Source: Agapanthus africanus
Lineage: Eukaryota > Streptophyta > Magnoliopsida > Asparagales > Amaryllidaceae
Length of the DNA stretch: 64,000 nt
NCBI GenBank assembly: GCA_030015575.1
Contig: JASDDO010000024.1
Span: 44,850,114 to 44,914,113, forward strand
Reading direction: 5' to 3'
The notes under the pieces were generated by a model. That model was not told the DNA's origin. It saw only the letters and a program-made list of their open reading frames with translations, and made no database searches. How positions within the stretch are numbered: position 1 is the stretch's first letter; every line of letters starts with the position of its first letter. Of this stretch, positions 19,784 to 31,584 are shown piece after piece. The position numbers and the translations under genes are program-made.

Positions 19784-21999
19784 GCGCATTATGGGCACAA
19801 GAGAACGATCAAGGAAAAGAGAGAGCACTCTACTACTTAAGTCGAGTTCTGCTCGGGACAGAAAGCAACTACTCTCCCATTGAAAAACACTGCTTGGCGT
19901 TGATCTTCGCGATAACAAAGCTCAGACACTATGCGTTGGCGCACGAAGTCCGTCTCATCTCGAAGGTGGACCCTCTTAAATATTTGATGTCAAAGGCTAT
20001 ATTGACGGGTCGACTCGCTAAATGGGCTCTACTCCTGATGGAGTTCTCGATAACGTATCGACCTCTTAAGGCAGTGAAAGGCCAGGCCATTGCCGACTTC
20101 CTTGCTGAGCATCCAGTACCTGCCGGTTCTCCTCTGAACTGCGATTTGCCGGACGAACATGCATTTGATGTGATCGGCGACGGTGATACCCGATGGGAAT
20201 TCTATTTTGACGGGGCATCTTCCATGAAGAAGCGCAAACAATGTACCTCCATAATCAAATCGGGAGTAGGACTTATCTTCGTAACCCCACAAGGAGGTAT
20301 AATGCGCTTTGCTTTCTCCTTAACGGAATCGAGGACGAACAATGAAGCCGAATACGAAGCTTTGATAGCGGGCCTCGAGATCGCCATTGACATGGGAATT
20401 GAAGACCTCCTTATATATGGGGATTCTCAACTGGTCGTTAGTCAAGTAAATGGTGACTACCAAACGTGCAAACCGGAGCTGGTGAAGTACGGCGAAAAGG
20501 TGCAACAACTATTGACCCAAATTCCCTCCTACACTTTGGAAAGTATACCACGTGCGGAAAATAGCAAAGCAGATGCGCTAGCTACGCTCGCTAAAGAACT
20601 AGCTGACGAGAACCTCGATGACGTCAAAATCATGGTGCAAAGCCGTCGAGTGCTCACCCCGGCAGAAATATCTCCGGAATCACACGAAGAAAAGGGAGCG
20701 ACTGAGCAGACGACCCTGCAAATAAAAGACCGTAAGAAGGCTGAGAACTGGAGGGAAGTATTCATAGACTACTTTAAGTCCCACCAAATGCCCGAAGGAG
20801 CGTCCTCAAGACATCAGCTCATGAAACGAGCTCTATCTTTCGCTTTCGTCAATGATACTCTGTATAAGAGGACGTTTGATTCTCTGTGGCTAAGAGGTTT
20901 AGGACCGGACGAAGCAGAAAGAGTCATTCAAGAGGTTCATGACGGAATCTGTGGTTCTCATCAAGCAGGCCCGAAGATGAGGTTAAAAATTAAACGGATG
21001 GGTTACTACTGGCCCACGATGATCAAGGACTGCCTCGAATATGCGAAGCAGTGCCACTCATGCCAAATCCATGGGGATTTCATCCACCAGCATCCAAATC
21101 CGCTACATCCAACGGTGGCTAGCTGGCCATTCGAAATGTGGGGGACTGACATAGTCGGCCCCATCGAACCGGCATCGTTTAAGGGACATCGTTTCATCCT
21201 GGCGACGACTGATTACTTCTCTAAATGGGCAGAAGCAGTACCGCTGAGGGAAGTGAAGACGGAGAATATCCTCCACTTTTTCAAGACGCACGTCATTTAT
21301 CGGTATGGAACTCCACGGCGGATTATCTCCGATAACGGGCCGGCCTACAGAAGCCATAAGATCAGCCGCTTCGCGCAACAGCATAATATAGACTGGAGAT
21401 ACTCCTCAGTTTACAATCCACGAGCTAACGGTCCGGCCGAGGCCTTCAATAAGACCTTGACAAAGATCCTAAAAAAGACGGTGTCCCGAAATAAGAAGGA
21501 CTGGCAAGAGAGGCTGCAAGAGGCCCTTTGGGCCTATCAAACTACGTTCAAGACGGCCACGAACACAACGCCGTACGCGTTGGTATTTGGGACGGAAGCA
21601 GTGCTCCCCCTCGAGATAGACTTACCCTCTCTACGAGTGGCAGTCCACCACGAGCTGACGGACGAAGAAAATGCTCACCTTCGTCTTGAGGAGTTTGATG
21701 CCCTCGATGAAACCCGGCTCATAGCGCAACAAAATCTAGAGGCCTACAAAGCAAAGATGACGCGCTCGTACGAAAGATTGACCAGGCCGAGGACATTCCG
21801 CCAAGGCGAACTCATACTAGTGGTCAAAAGACCTATGATCCCCAATCGCGTCAAGCGGGGAAAATTCGAGCCAAACTATGAAGGCCGGTACATCATAGAT
21901 AAGGTCTACCAGGGTGGAGCCTATCTACTCATGGACATGCATGGTGAAAGGCCTTTCAGGACAATAAATGGCCACTTCCTAAAGAAATACTACGCTTAA
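19752..21999 (+). pseudogene. Tat unit 2 pol part 2: dual RNase H and integrase
   Basis: Continues pol in a shifted frame, open to the stop at 21999. First the gypsy RNase H (about 19760-20100: E-x-N-Y-S-P-I-E-K-H, ending I-A-D-F-L-A-E), then a second, archaeal-type RNase H (about 20195-20620) with F-D-G-A-S, N-N-E-A-E-Y-E-A-L, G-D-S-Q-L-V and N-S-K-A-D-A-L, the D-E-D-D set. This pair is diagnostic of the Tat lineage. Integrase: E-V-H...G-S-H and C-H-S-C for zinc, then W-G-T-D, I-S-D-N-G-P and N-G-P-A-E-A. No chromodomain. From 20421 on it is nearly identical to unit 1. This part looks undamaged apart from the entry frameshift. Confidence 0.92.
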
Positions 22000-23170
22000 T
22001 GAGCCACCGCCTAGGTCAATAATAGATGACGACGACTATGTCCGCTCGCTATCTTCCTAAAACTCAAAGCTCTATGAGTAATAGCTGGCCCTCTCCTCGA
22101 CGGACCGAAATGTCCTTAAACTAACGACGGACCGAAACGTCCTTAAACTAACGACGGACCGAAACGTTCCTAAACTACTACCGCAGCGTCCTTAGGCTGA
22201 CGAGATGAAGAAAAAAAAAAGAAGAGAGAAAAAGAAAAAATAATAAAAAAATAAAAAACGGTACGTCCATAAGCAAAATGGGCATGGATGAAAACCCGAA
22301 AGGGCTCCGTGAGTAAAAACAGCAGGGCTACCGGCAAGTGATCGTGAAAACCCGAAAGGGCGCGACCTTGTAAAAAAAAAGAGAGAGAAAAAGAATAAAA
22401 GAAGCGGTATGTCCATAACCAAAAGGGGCACGGATGAAAACCTGAAAGGGCTCCGTGAGTAAAAATAGCAGGACTACCGGCGAGTGTTTGTGAAAACCTG
22501 AAAGGGCGCAACCTCGTTAAAAGACACTTACAAGATCCTCTTGACCTTTTAAGGAGAAACCACCCGCGTGGGATCCTTACGACTCACAAAGAAGCAACAC
22601 ACTTAGGGATCCCCACGATTCCTAAGGAGAAAATACACTTGCGAGATCCTTACGACTCGTAAGGAGAATTCTCTTATGAGACCCTCACGGCTCATGAAAT
22701 TTAAAAGTCTTATGTTACAGAAACCTAAACCTGTTCTTAAGAAAATCCCCCACAACCTTCGATATGGCCCTACAAGTGGCTCAATACTGACCTTTGTATA
22801 CAATCCACGGGCGCGAATAAACATTTCCCCAGCAAAGTCGCACCCGTGACTAGGGACATGTCCATATGGTGAATAACCCTTATAATTCCTCTCGACTTAT
22901 AAGAAGAAAACCCTCTTGTAGGATCCTTACGACTTACAGAGGAACATACACTTAGGAATCCTCGCGATCCCTAAGGAGAAAATACACCTGCAAGATCCTC
23001 ACGACTTGTAGGGAGAAATACCTTTGTGAGACCCTTACGGCTCATGAAGTCAAAAGCCTTGGTCGACAGGACCCTTAACCCTGTTTACTAAGCCACCTTT
23101 GTTCAACATCGACAGAGGCAAATGATGATTCGCTACTGGCAACATCCCAGTTGTAGCGGTGCTGATGCTG
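22000..23170 (+). repeat. Tat unit 2 3' region: short repeats and two five-hairpin modules
   Basis: Near-copy of 2674-3900: GGACCG inverted repeats (22090-22200), GAAA-tetraloop direct repeat (22260-22510), hairpin modules at about 22527-22705 and 22879-23060. A few arm changes relative to unit 1 (for example TTGTAAGG to TTTTAAGG in the first hairpin) weaken pairing. No gene. Confidence 0.8.
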
Positions 23171-23540
23171 AAATCAGTATCTAAAATCTAAGCTTGCAGC
23201 GAAAAAGCTAGCGAGCCACACATGCATACGAAATAGCCGAAATGATGGGGCAACTTGCAATAAAAACAGCAAGTAAAAATGTATGCATGACAGATAGCCG
23301 AAATGATTGGGCAGCTCGCAATAAAAAGCAGCGAGTAAAAAAATAATAATAAATAAATAGCCGAAATGATTGGGCACCGCGAAAAATAGCCGAAATGATG
23401 GGGCAATCGCGACCTCCGCGATATAAAAGCTGAAATGATAGAGCATCGCGGAAAAAGAAATAAAATATAAAAAAAAAGTTTCAATTTATGCCCTACAGGT
23501 GATGTTCCATCACACCCTGTACACAATCCAAGGGCATAAA
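23171..23540 (+). repeat. GCCGAAATGAT repeat cluster (unit 2)
   Basis: Copy of 3900-4270 with the same stems and the same CCCTGTACACAATCC ending. No gene. Confidence 0.75.
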
Positions 23541-23759
23541 TAAAAAGGGATCATACTTCTCCCCCAGTTTTCATCAGAAGAAGAAGCCAAGTCTAGACGG
23601 GCCAAAGGAGACCTGGAGATCGTTTCAACACTCGTCTCGTAACAACGAATACAACTCTAAGCTAAGCGGAACAGCGGCAACTCCCAGTTCCATGGCTCGG
23701 TGGTATACATATCGCCAACAGTCAAACCTCATCCCGTGAGATGCGGATACAATCAGCAA

Positions 23760-24560
23760 AATTCCTGGTTACGTGGAACGCGGATAACGTCACTCTTTGA
23801 CCTCGTGGAAAACGTCCAGAGCGGATCCTGGTCCTCGTGGAGCACGGCAGTGAACCCGTGTGAAGCATCCAGAGCGGAGACTAGTCTTCGCCGAGCACGG
23901 CAGTGAACCCGTGTGAAGCATCTAGTGCAAAATTCCTGGTTACGTGGAACGCGGATAATGTCACTCTCTGACCCCGTGGAAAACGTCCAGAGCGGATCCT
24001 GGTCCTCGCGGAGCACGGCAGTGAACCCGTGTGAAGCATCCAGAGCGGAGCCTAGTCCTCGCCGAGCACGGCAGTGAACCCGTGTGAAGCATCTAGTGCA
24101 AAATTCCTGGTTACGTGGAACGCGGATAACGTCACTCTCTGACCCCATGGAAAACGTACAGAGCGGATCCTTGTCCTCGCGGAGCACGGCAGTGAACCCG
24201 TGTGAAGCATCCAGAGCAGAGCCTAGTCCTCGCCGAGCACGGCAGTGAACCCATGTGAAGCATCTAGTGCAAAATTCCTGGTTACGTGGAATGCGGATAA
24301 CGTCACTCTCTGACCCCGTGGAAGACGTCCAGAGCGGAACCTAGTCCTCGCGGAGCACGGCAGTGAACCCGTGTGAAGCATCCAGAGCGGAGCCTAATCC
24401 TCGCCGAGCACGGCAGTGAACCCGTGTGAAGCATCTAGTGCAAAATTCCTGGTTACGTGGAACGCGGATAACGTCACTCTTTGACCCCGCTGAAAATGCC
24501 CAGAGCGGAGCCTGGTCCTCGCCAAGCACGGCAGTGAACCCGTGTGAAGCATCCAGAGCA
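23760..24560 (+). repeat. 171-bp tandem repeat array (unit 2)
   Basis: TTACGTGGAA recurs at 23769, 23940, 24111, 24282 and 24453, always 171 apart. Same unit as 4491-5292. The minus-strand frame is interrupted here (split near 24190-24340), which argues against protein-level constraint. Confidence 0.9.
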
Positions 24561-24759
24561 AATACCGGACCGTGGAGTCCTTAAAATCCACGGACTATGA
24601 TGTCCTTAACCTCGACCGTAATGTCTTAAAACTAACAATCAACCACCCTGATTCTGTACTGATTCTACCTTGGTTTAAGGGTACATCTCTTCACTCCTTT
24701 GATGCCTGATGTTGTAATTCCCCAACGTCTTCAAAGAGGTGACAGGTCCCTGCAACCAA

Positions 24760-25215
24760 ACATCGGACTGTGGAGTCCATAAATCCACGGACTATGAGGT
24801 CCTTAACCTTGACCGTGATGTCTTAAAACTAACATCGGACTGTGGAGTCCTTAAATCCACGGACTATGAGGTCCTTAACCTTGACCGTGATGTCTTAAAA
24901 CTAACATCGGACTGTGGAGTCCTTAAATCCACGGACTATGAGGTCCTTAACCTTGACCGCGACGTCATTAAACTACGATACCTGGAGCAGCCCCTGACCC
25001 CACGAAACACGGATAAGGGTGACCACATCCAGCACTTACAAGTCCTCACGACCTGTAAGGAAGAAAAACTCTCTTGTGAGATCCTTACGACTCTCAAGGG
25101 AAAACCCGCTTAAGAATCCTCACAATTCTTAAGAAGAACTTACACCTATGGGATCCTCTCGACCTGTAGGGAGAAAAACTCTTTATGAGACCCTCGTGGC
25201 TCATAAAATGCAAAA
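24760..25215 (+). repeat. 72-bp repeats and third five-hairpin module (unit 2)
   Basis: About three 72-bp units (24760-24985), one or so fewer than in unit 1, then hairpins at 25034-25215. In the CTTAAGAATC hairpin a single G-to-A change (loop/arm border) spoils one pair. Confidence 0.8.
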
Positions 25216-25446
25216 GTCTTAGGAAGCAGATCTTAACCCTGAATCCTAAGCCATCGATGTCCTGCAAGGAGATCAAGATAAATTGTCCGCAAACGCATTC
25301 AATGAAAAGAGACACGTCATTGAGAAGAAAAACGTATCTTTTATTCATAAACCAAAATGGATACAAAGTACAATTCATGAAAGAAACAAAAAAAGGGATA
25401 CTCTCATCCATGAGTATGTACAAAAAAAGGGAAAAGATATAAGTCC

Positions 25447-25880
25447 TCAAGCCGGAGGGCGATGTAGTAATTTTACCAGCTCATCGTTCTGTTGCTGAGC
25501 CACGGCTTCGTGATGTAAGATCTCCAGAAGACGAGCCTCCGCCTGCGCCTGCTGGGCCTGATACGAAGCAAGCCGAGCTTCGAGCTCTTTCTCGGTGGCT
25601 TTATGAGCCTTGACCCTTTCACGAGTGAACGCGGCAGCTTTGTCGAGAGCCACCACCTCTTTGATGGGCTCCTGAAGCACCCGCCAGAGTTCATACGCTT
25701 TGTTGGCCTTGGCGGTAAGAGTGGCGCGAAGCTCACTCAGCGCCTTGGAAACTAGCTCCCTCTCCAAAAATTTACGGCCAAGCCCTTTTCTCGCACAACA
25801 ATATATTCGCCACGTGTCGTTCTATCAGGCCACGTAAGCTCACTTTCGTGACTGCAGCCTTGGAAACAAGACATTTACAA
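25447..25880 (-). pseudogene. Antisense coiled-coil exon remnant (unit 2)
   Basis: Minus-strand frame of 106 codons (25767-25447), near-identical to unit 1 (6624-6277) and homologous to the last exon of the PMD-like gene (61280-61612): E-R-E-L-V-S-K-A-L, L-T-A-K-A-N-K-A-Y-E-L-W-R-V-L-Q-E. Similarity upstream to about 25880 is out of frame by one base near 25785. An AATAAA (25340-25345) follows the stop. Confidence 0.75.
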
Positions 25881-26280
25881 GACCGTATAAATGGGCTTCC
25901 AGTTAACAGGAATAATCGATCTAAAACGCGCTCACATCACCTGACGTGAAAAAGCAACGAGAAAGATTTCCGACGTATTTCAAGCATGCATTCGCAATCA
26001 TATGAGTATTCAAAAAATAATAATAGCATTTGCAATCGTATGAACATTCATAATGCCCAAAAAGGGTCTGGTACGCATGAAAGTGATGAGAGCATTTGCA
26101 ATTAAAGAATGTTCTCATAAGAAGAATACAAAGTTTATTTATGCAAGCGGAAACATACATACTAGTACCAAGCCTACATGGAAGTTCGACATAAAGCATA
26201 AGAAAAAGGAGGGACTAATTTAAAAATGCTACGCTAACGGGAAAATGTCACCCAACACGGGATCAATGGCACAAGGGTTA
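25881..26280. other. Spacer in antisense cargo region (unit 2)
   Basis: Copy of 6721-7059. A 92-codon minus frame (26199-25921) is open by chance and has no counterpart as such in unit 1. No gene supported. Confidence 0.5.
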
Positions 26281-26669
26281 ACAAAAGAAGAACAAGGTTC
26301 TCCATCTCTCTCTCTGCTTCTCTAACACATCAAAGCGACGGTTCTCACTGAGCGATCTTTCATTGCCTGAGTAATCATGCAGGCCTCGTGAAAACCTTCG
26401 AGCTTCTCTTCAGCCGCATCGAGCATCGCTAGGGTCATCTCAGCCGGGTGAGGAGGGACGTCGGCAAGCACGGCAGCAAGAATCATCTGGAGCCAGAGGG
26501 AGCCCATTGGAAGAGGGGACCCCCTACGGATCGAGAGCTCATATACCGTTGAGTCGCATTCGTCATCGGTAAGGAGAGGGTCCGCCAATCGTGCAGCAAA
26601 GCGGGGGATCATCTCCTCGATAGGAACTTCCCATGGCTGTCGACGAGCGTGTGGACGGTTGCAGGCCAT
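26281..26669 (-). pseudogene. Antisense cargo ORF B (unit 2), 91-bp deletion
   Basis: Same start as the unit 1 ORF (M-A-C-N-R-P-H), but the bases equivalent to 7180-7270 are missing, which shifts the frame after K-D-R-S-V and ends the open frame at 26322. The remaining homology runs on to about 26281. This shows unit 1 has the fuller B copy, while unit 2 has the fuller A copy. Confidence 0.7.
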
Positions 26670-27142
26670 GGCACTTAGTTGTTCTCGAATTAAATCGCGT
26701 TAAATTGGGAATAAAAGTTCTCTGTGAAAAGAAAGGGAAAGCCATTGCCTCAGATATAAAGGGGTGCATTAAGTGCTGTGCGCAGAAAATCTTGCATGAT
26801 GAAGCTATTTCCAAGGCCAAAAAAAAGGGAAAGGCATCGAAAATCAGGGAGATGGAACTATTTCCAAGGCCCTTTTTCTGCATCTGATATTGTGCACTGA
26901 AAATATGGCATGGGAAAATTTTGTGAACAGCCCCATCAAGGAACCCCACGTGCAGAACATGTGAGGCCTAAACTTGATGTGCACTAAAAAAATGGATGGA
27001 GTAGCACCCTGCATATTAAAAGCATCAACAACGACAGTAGCAAAATGATGGAATCCCAGAGAAAGGCATGCAAACAGGGAAAAACATAATAAAACTTATC
27101 ATTCATACTTTGAGAAGTTCATACTAAATAAAGTGGACACAA

Positions 27143-27649
27143 CTACAACGATAAGACCTCAGACGCAGGACATGGATTGAGGAAATCGAAGGTAACTTTG
27201 TCCAAGATCTTCCAGGCATTTCGAACCTCCCGAGTATGCTTCCTCTCGCGGTCGCAAGCGCCGGGGTCCTCACGAATATCCTCCACCCTCCGATAGGCGG
27301 CAAGTATGGCTGACTGCTGAAAGGCTTGGTGCAAGAGATCAATGAGATGATCTCGCCTCCTCTTTGAGATCAAGCCCATCAGGTACACCGAATGTACCTT
27401 ATCCTCAGCAGTGTCCAAGGCCCTGAGCGGTATGCCGGTGCAAAAGAGAGGAAGTGCCTCCCGGATCGCCAGCGCGATCAGCCTCAGAAGAGAAGAGCGA
27501 CGGGGGAGTAGCCGATGGTTGTACTCGTCAAAGCGGCTCATGATCTCGGCACACTGAGCATCGGTGAACTCCTGGTTCTGACTGCGGCCCAGTGCACGAA
27601 TATTCCCATAGGAAATGATCTCGTCAAGACCATACAGATGGGCATCCAT
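27143..27649 (-). CDS. Antisense cargo ORF A (168 aa), unknown family
   Basis: Start chosen at ATG 27649 because a splice acceptor (TTTCAG ending at 27655) lies 5 bases before it; the frame is open further upstream, but that would be intron. Encodes M-D-A-H-L-Y-G-L..., an Arg/Leu-rich soluble protein with R-A-L-D-T-A-E-D-K mid-way and F-L-N-P near the end. No membrane segment or known motif seen. Intact here, truncated by a nonsense change in unit 1. Its slot, promoter and 5' intron are those used by the PMD-like gene in the inverted element. Function unknown. Confidence 0.65.
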   Translation of the reverse strand: MDAHLYGLDEIISYGNIRALGRSQNQEFTDAQCAEIMSRFDEYNHRLLPRRSSLLRLIALAIREALPLFCTGIPLRALDTAEDKVHSVYLMGLISKRRRDHLIDLLHQAFQQSAILAAYRRVEDIREDPGACDRERKHTREVRNAWKILDKVTFDFLNPCPASEVLSL

Positions 27650-27669
27650 GATACCTGAAATAAAGGTCA

Positions 27670-30600
27670 TGAGAATCATTATAAAGCTCCTGTTTCATTA
27701 ATTGCAGAGGGACAACCTCGGGCCAGGAGGCCCCAGGAAGCCTCCATGTGAAGAAATTGAGTTCTTCATAGGAATTAAATTCCCTATTAAGAAAAAGGGA
27801 ATTAAATTCCCAAAAGCATTTTTTCTGTGAACGGGGTTAAGCTCCATGGATTATCACCATTATTTCCCTAAAGATCATCTAAACCCTAAGAGATCTTTTT
27901 TTGAAGGCTAAAATGGTTTCATACTTCGGTTAAAAAGCTTGAAGAAAAATGGGTTCTTTGTTAAAAAAGGGTAAAAACCCTTGTTTTGGATTTAAAATCC
28001 AGAGGAGTGTGAGAGTTCATCGTTCATTCGAGAGCATTACCAAAAGAAAAAGCCTCTTCGAACAGAGTTAAACTCTGGAAGATTTTCAAGGCAGAGAGCT
28101 AAGCTCTGGAAGAAGAGAATTAAATTCTCAAAAGAAGAAAGTTTGCAAGGCAGAAGATGAACAAAGTGGAGGCGTCTCTGAAATGACCCCAATATTTATA
28201 GGAGGTGATAGAAACGTTTCATCTCCCCAAATCCCTAGAGGAATCCAACGGTCACAAAAGGTGACAGCGTTGCACTCACGTGCGAACACGTGAGAACAAC
28301 GCTGTGGGGGCATTTGTTTCCTGATTTAAAATCGGGAAAGCCTACGGAAGAGGTTTCAGAAAAGGGTCACGTGCTCACACGTGACCAGCAATCACGTGTT
28401 GGCACGTGACATCTAAAAGTATCAGCAAGGCAGATCCAGTTTCCCTACCACATTAAAGAAAAGGGCTTCAGAAAGGGTCACGTGCTCCCACGTGACCAGG
28501 ATCACGTGTTGGCACGTGACATTCAAAAACGGCTTCAAAGGCTCATTGGTTCCCTGATCAAATCAAGGAAAATGCTTCAGAAGAGGTCACGTGCTCCCAC
28601 GTGACCAGGGTCACGTGTTGGCACGTGACACTCAAAACATCAGACTCATTCTCCGGTTAAATCAAGAAAAAGGCTCCAGACCAGGGTCACGTGCTCACAT
28701 GTGACCAGTTGTCACGTGGTGGCACGTGACGGCTAAGCAGCGGCCAGAAGGCAGAGCGCAGAAAGAAAGAAGAGGGCTCGTTCCAAGGGGGTCACGTGCA
28801 CGCACGTGACCAGGGTCACATGGCCACACGTGACCGGCTTTCAAAGCCTATCTGTTAACAGAATTAAATTCTGAGAAAAGACCTTTCAAATCTTCCAAAG
28901 GAAAATGATTATTTGGAACCGATTGAACTAAAGATTTAAAGGTGATTAAATATCACCTATCTATGGAAAAAGCCTGAACTTGGAAAGATTTCCCCTTAAG
29001 ATCTAACCGAAATAACAAAGGAGAATCTCTGGATTTAAAATCCAATGGTGAATAAAATTCACCTAATAATCCAAAGGTCCAAAACGAATGGTGAATACAA
29101 ATTAAATCTCTCAATGAAAGATTCACCAAAACTAATTGATTCGGCTGCTTCTCCTATAAATAGGAGCCAAGAGACACACGGAGGGGGAGAGAGAGATATA
29201 GAGGCAGAAAGGAATCGAGACATAAAAAAAAAGAAGGGAGTCTTGATACTTTGGAGAAATTTGGATCTTCTGCAAAAGAAAACCCTAGGTAAGAAAGGGA
29301 AGGCTTTTTGAAAGGAAAAGAGAATTTAATTCTCAACAGAGTTTAACTCTGATATAAAAACAGAAGAACATAGTTCTCTGTTTGGTGGAGGATCTGTAAA
29401 GTGCACATCTCCCCTTGAGTTGAGAATTTAATTCTCAATGGGTTGAGATCCTGCCATGCAGATCCAAAGCATAGAGAGAGAATGGGAGCCTGAGAATTTA
29501 ATTCTCACAGAACTATAGGAATTTAATTCCTTTAAAATAAAATTAGGGTTTAACCCTATGTTATGGGAATTTAATTCCTTCAGAATAAATAGAATCAGGG
29601 TTTAACCCTAGTTAAGAACTTAGTTCTGTTAAAATAACAGGAATTTAATTCCCTTAAGAAAGAAGAGATTAGGGTTTCACCCTATGACAGAATCTCATTC
29701 CTCAGAATAATTCTTTAACAGAGAGTGGGAATTTAATTCCTTAAAGCTTTTATTAGGGTTTAACCCTATGACAGGAATTTAATTCCTGCTGGAAATTTAG
29801 AGTTCAACCCTATCCCAGAATATAAATCTTCAAAAAGAACTATAGGAATTTAATTCCTCTGAAATTATTGTTAGGGTTCAACCCTATGAGGAATTTAATT
29901 CTTGAAAGGGATTAACAGATCTTCTGAAGAACATACATAGAGGCAAGGTCACGTGTCACCACGTGACCCCCAAAAAGATCTACAGAAAGGCCCCTTTGAG
30001 GCAGTGCCTCACGTGACCCACGTGACCCTTGGCAGAGGCTTTAACATACAAGCATTTAAATGCCCGTCACGTGATGGCACGTGATGCTCCAAAAGATGCG
30101 ATATTCTCAGCAGAACAAATGAAGGGAGGGCGCCCTCACGTGCTACCACGTGACCCCTCTTGCCTTAGTGTTTAACGCTAAATTGGAACCCCTGAATCCA
30201 GTGTTAAAACACTGTTTGGCCTTAGTGTTCAACACTAATCAAAGAACTTTATTTGCAGTGTTTAACACTGAATTTCTTAGTGTTCAACACTAATTTGAAG
30301 CCTCTGCTGCTAGTGTTTGACACTGATTTGCTCTAGCGTTCAACATAAAGTGCTCTACACTTATCAACCAGTGCCTAGCGCCTGGTGCCTAGCACCAAGC
30401 GCCTCATGTGCTCCACACGTGGGTGCCATATAGAGTGTTTAACACTCCATAAAAAAAAGAGGGGAAAAGTAAAGTAAAATGTGAGCGTCAGAACCCATAT
30501 AAATGCTAAGCATCGTTTGCACAGAAAGAGGATTGAGCTCAAGCAAGTGTTTAACACTTTATTCAAAATGAAATGACAAAGACTGAGTGGGCTGAGCCCA

Positions 30601-31463
30601 AGTTGGCCAAACTCCTAATCAACCGAGTCCATGTGCTCTTTATTTTCCAAATTGGTCTTAGTCCCAAACAAGACTACGATCTTCTGACAAATATACATTG
30701 GTTCAACGGTACATCTCCTCACACCTCTGATACATGTCGTTGTAATTCTTCAGCGTCTTCAGAGAGGTGGTGGGTCCCGATAACCAACAACTCTTTGGTG
30801 CACTCACAAATTGACGGGAACATCCCACTGTGGACTGCAACGTCCTTAAACTAGCAATGGACCACAACGTCCTTAAACTAGCAACGGACCGCAACGTCCT
30901 TAAACTAACACAATGGAGCCTAAATACTCTTTTGTTAGGTCTGAATGATCCCAAAACCCTATTGAGTAGATCTCAGCCTAAAATTAGACTAACGTATCCT
31001 CAACAGACATTTAAGTTTATCTTAATCTCAAACAAGATTAACGATCTTCAAATCAACCCAAACCCAAATCTAAGAATATACGTATTTGGACTAATCTACG
31101 CCCTATGGGAAACAACATAAATTAGTCTCCGTATACAATCCACGGGCAACCAAAAATAAAACAAATATCACACGACACGAAGTGACCTTCTGGAGCAGAA
31201 GAAAGTGGTTATCGCTACGCGGTAACGTAATTAACTGCAGGGGCTTGCGCCTACAGGGAAGAGCGTCCTCACAATTAAAAACCCCTCAGAAATGAGGGGG
31301 AATCTGACGAAGTCTGCTACAGCGGACGCATCCGTCCAAACCTCCGATACACGGTGCCATAAATCAACTTGGTATCTTCGGAGAGATGGACGGATAAATA
31401 CAAATAGCATCTGCCCCTAAATTCATGCAAGACGTTTGTCATCCCAGTTTTCGGCGATAAATA
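27670..31463 (+). mobile_element. Tat LTR B (between units 2 and 3), chimeric
   Basis: Left part to 30335 is almost identical to LTR A (antisense leader, TATA boxes at 28193-28200 and 29155-29162, 20 or so CACGTG at 28270-28840, quasi-palindrome blocks). From 30336 the sequence changes to a clearly diverged version that still aligns loosely with 11257-12604 and leads into unit 3. The right end is ...AATA at 31463, before GATTC and the primer site. It includes a near-perfect 11-bp-arm inverted repeat at 30378-30402 (GCGCCTGGTGC / GCACCAAGCGC). The left end is uncertain, as for LTR A. Confidence 0.8.
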
Positions 31464-31468
31464 GATTC

Positions 31469-31487
31469 TGGCACGCCCGGTAGGACC
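31469..31487 (+). other. Primer binding site after LTR B
   Basis: TGGCACGCCCGGTAGGACC, one change from 12610-12628, in the same GATTC context. Confidence 0.55.
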
Positions 31488-31584
31488 TTTTCCTCTTTCC
31501 ACTCTACACTTAGTGTGTCATGTTCGTGAACAAATCGCGGTTTAATATGTTGCCCTTGGATTTGAGGTACTAAGATTTGGTATC

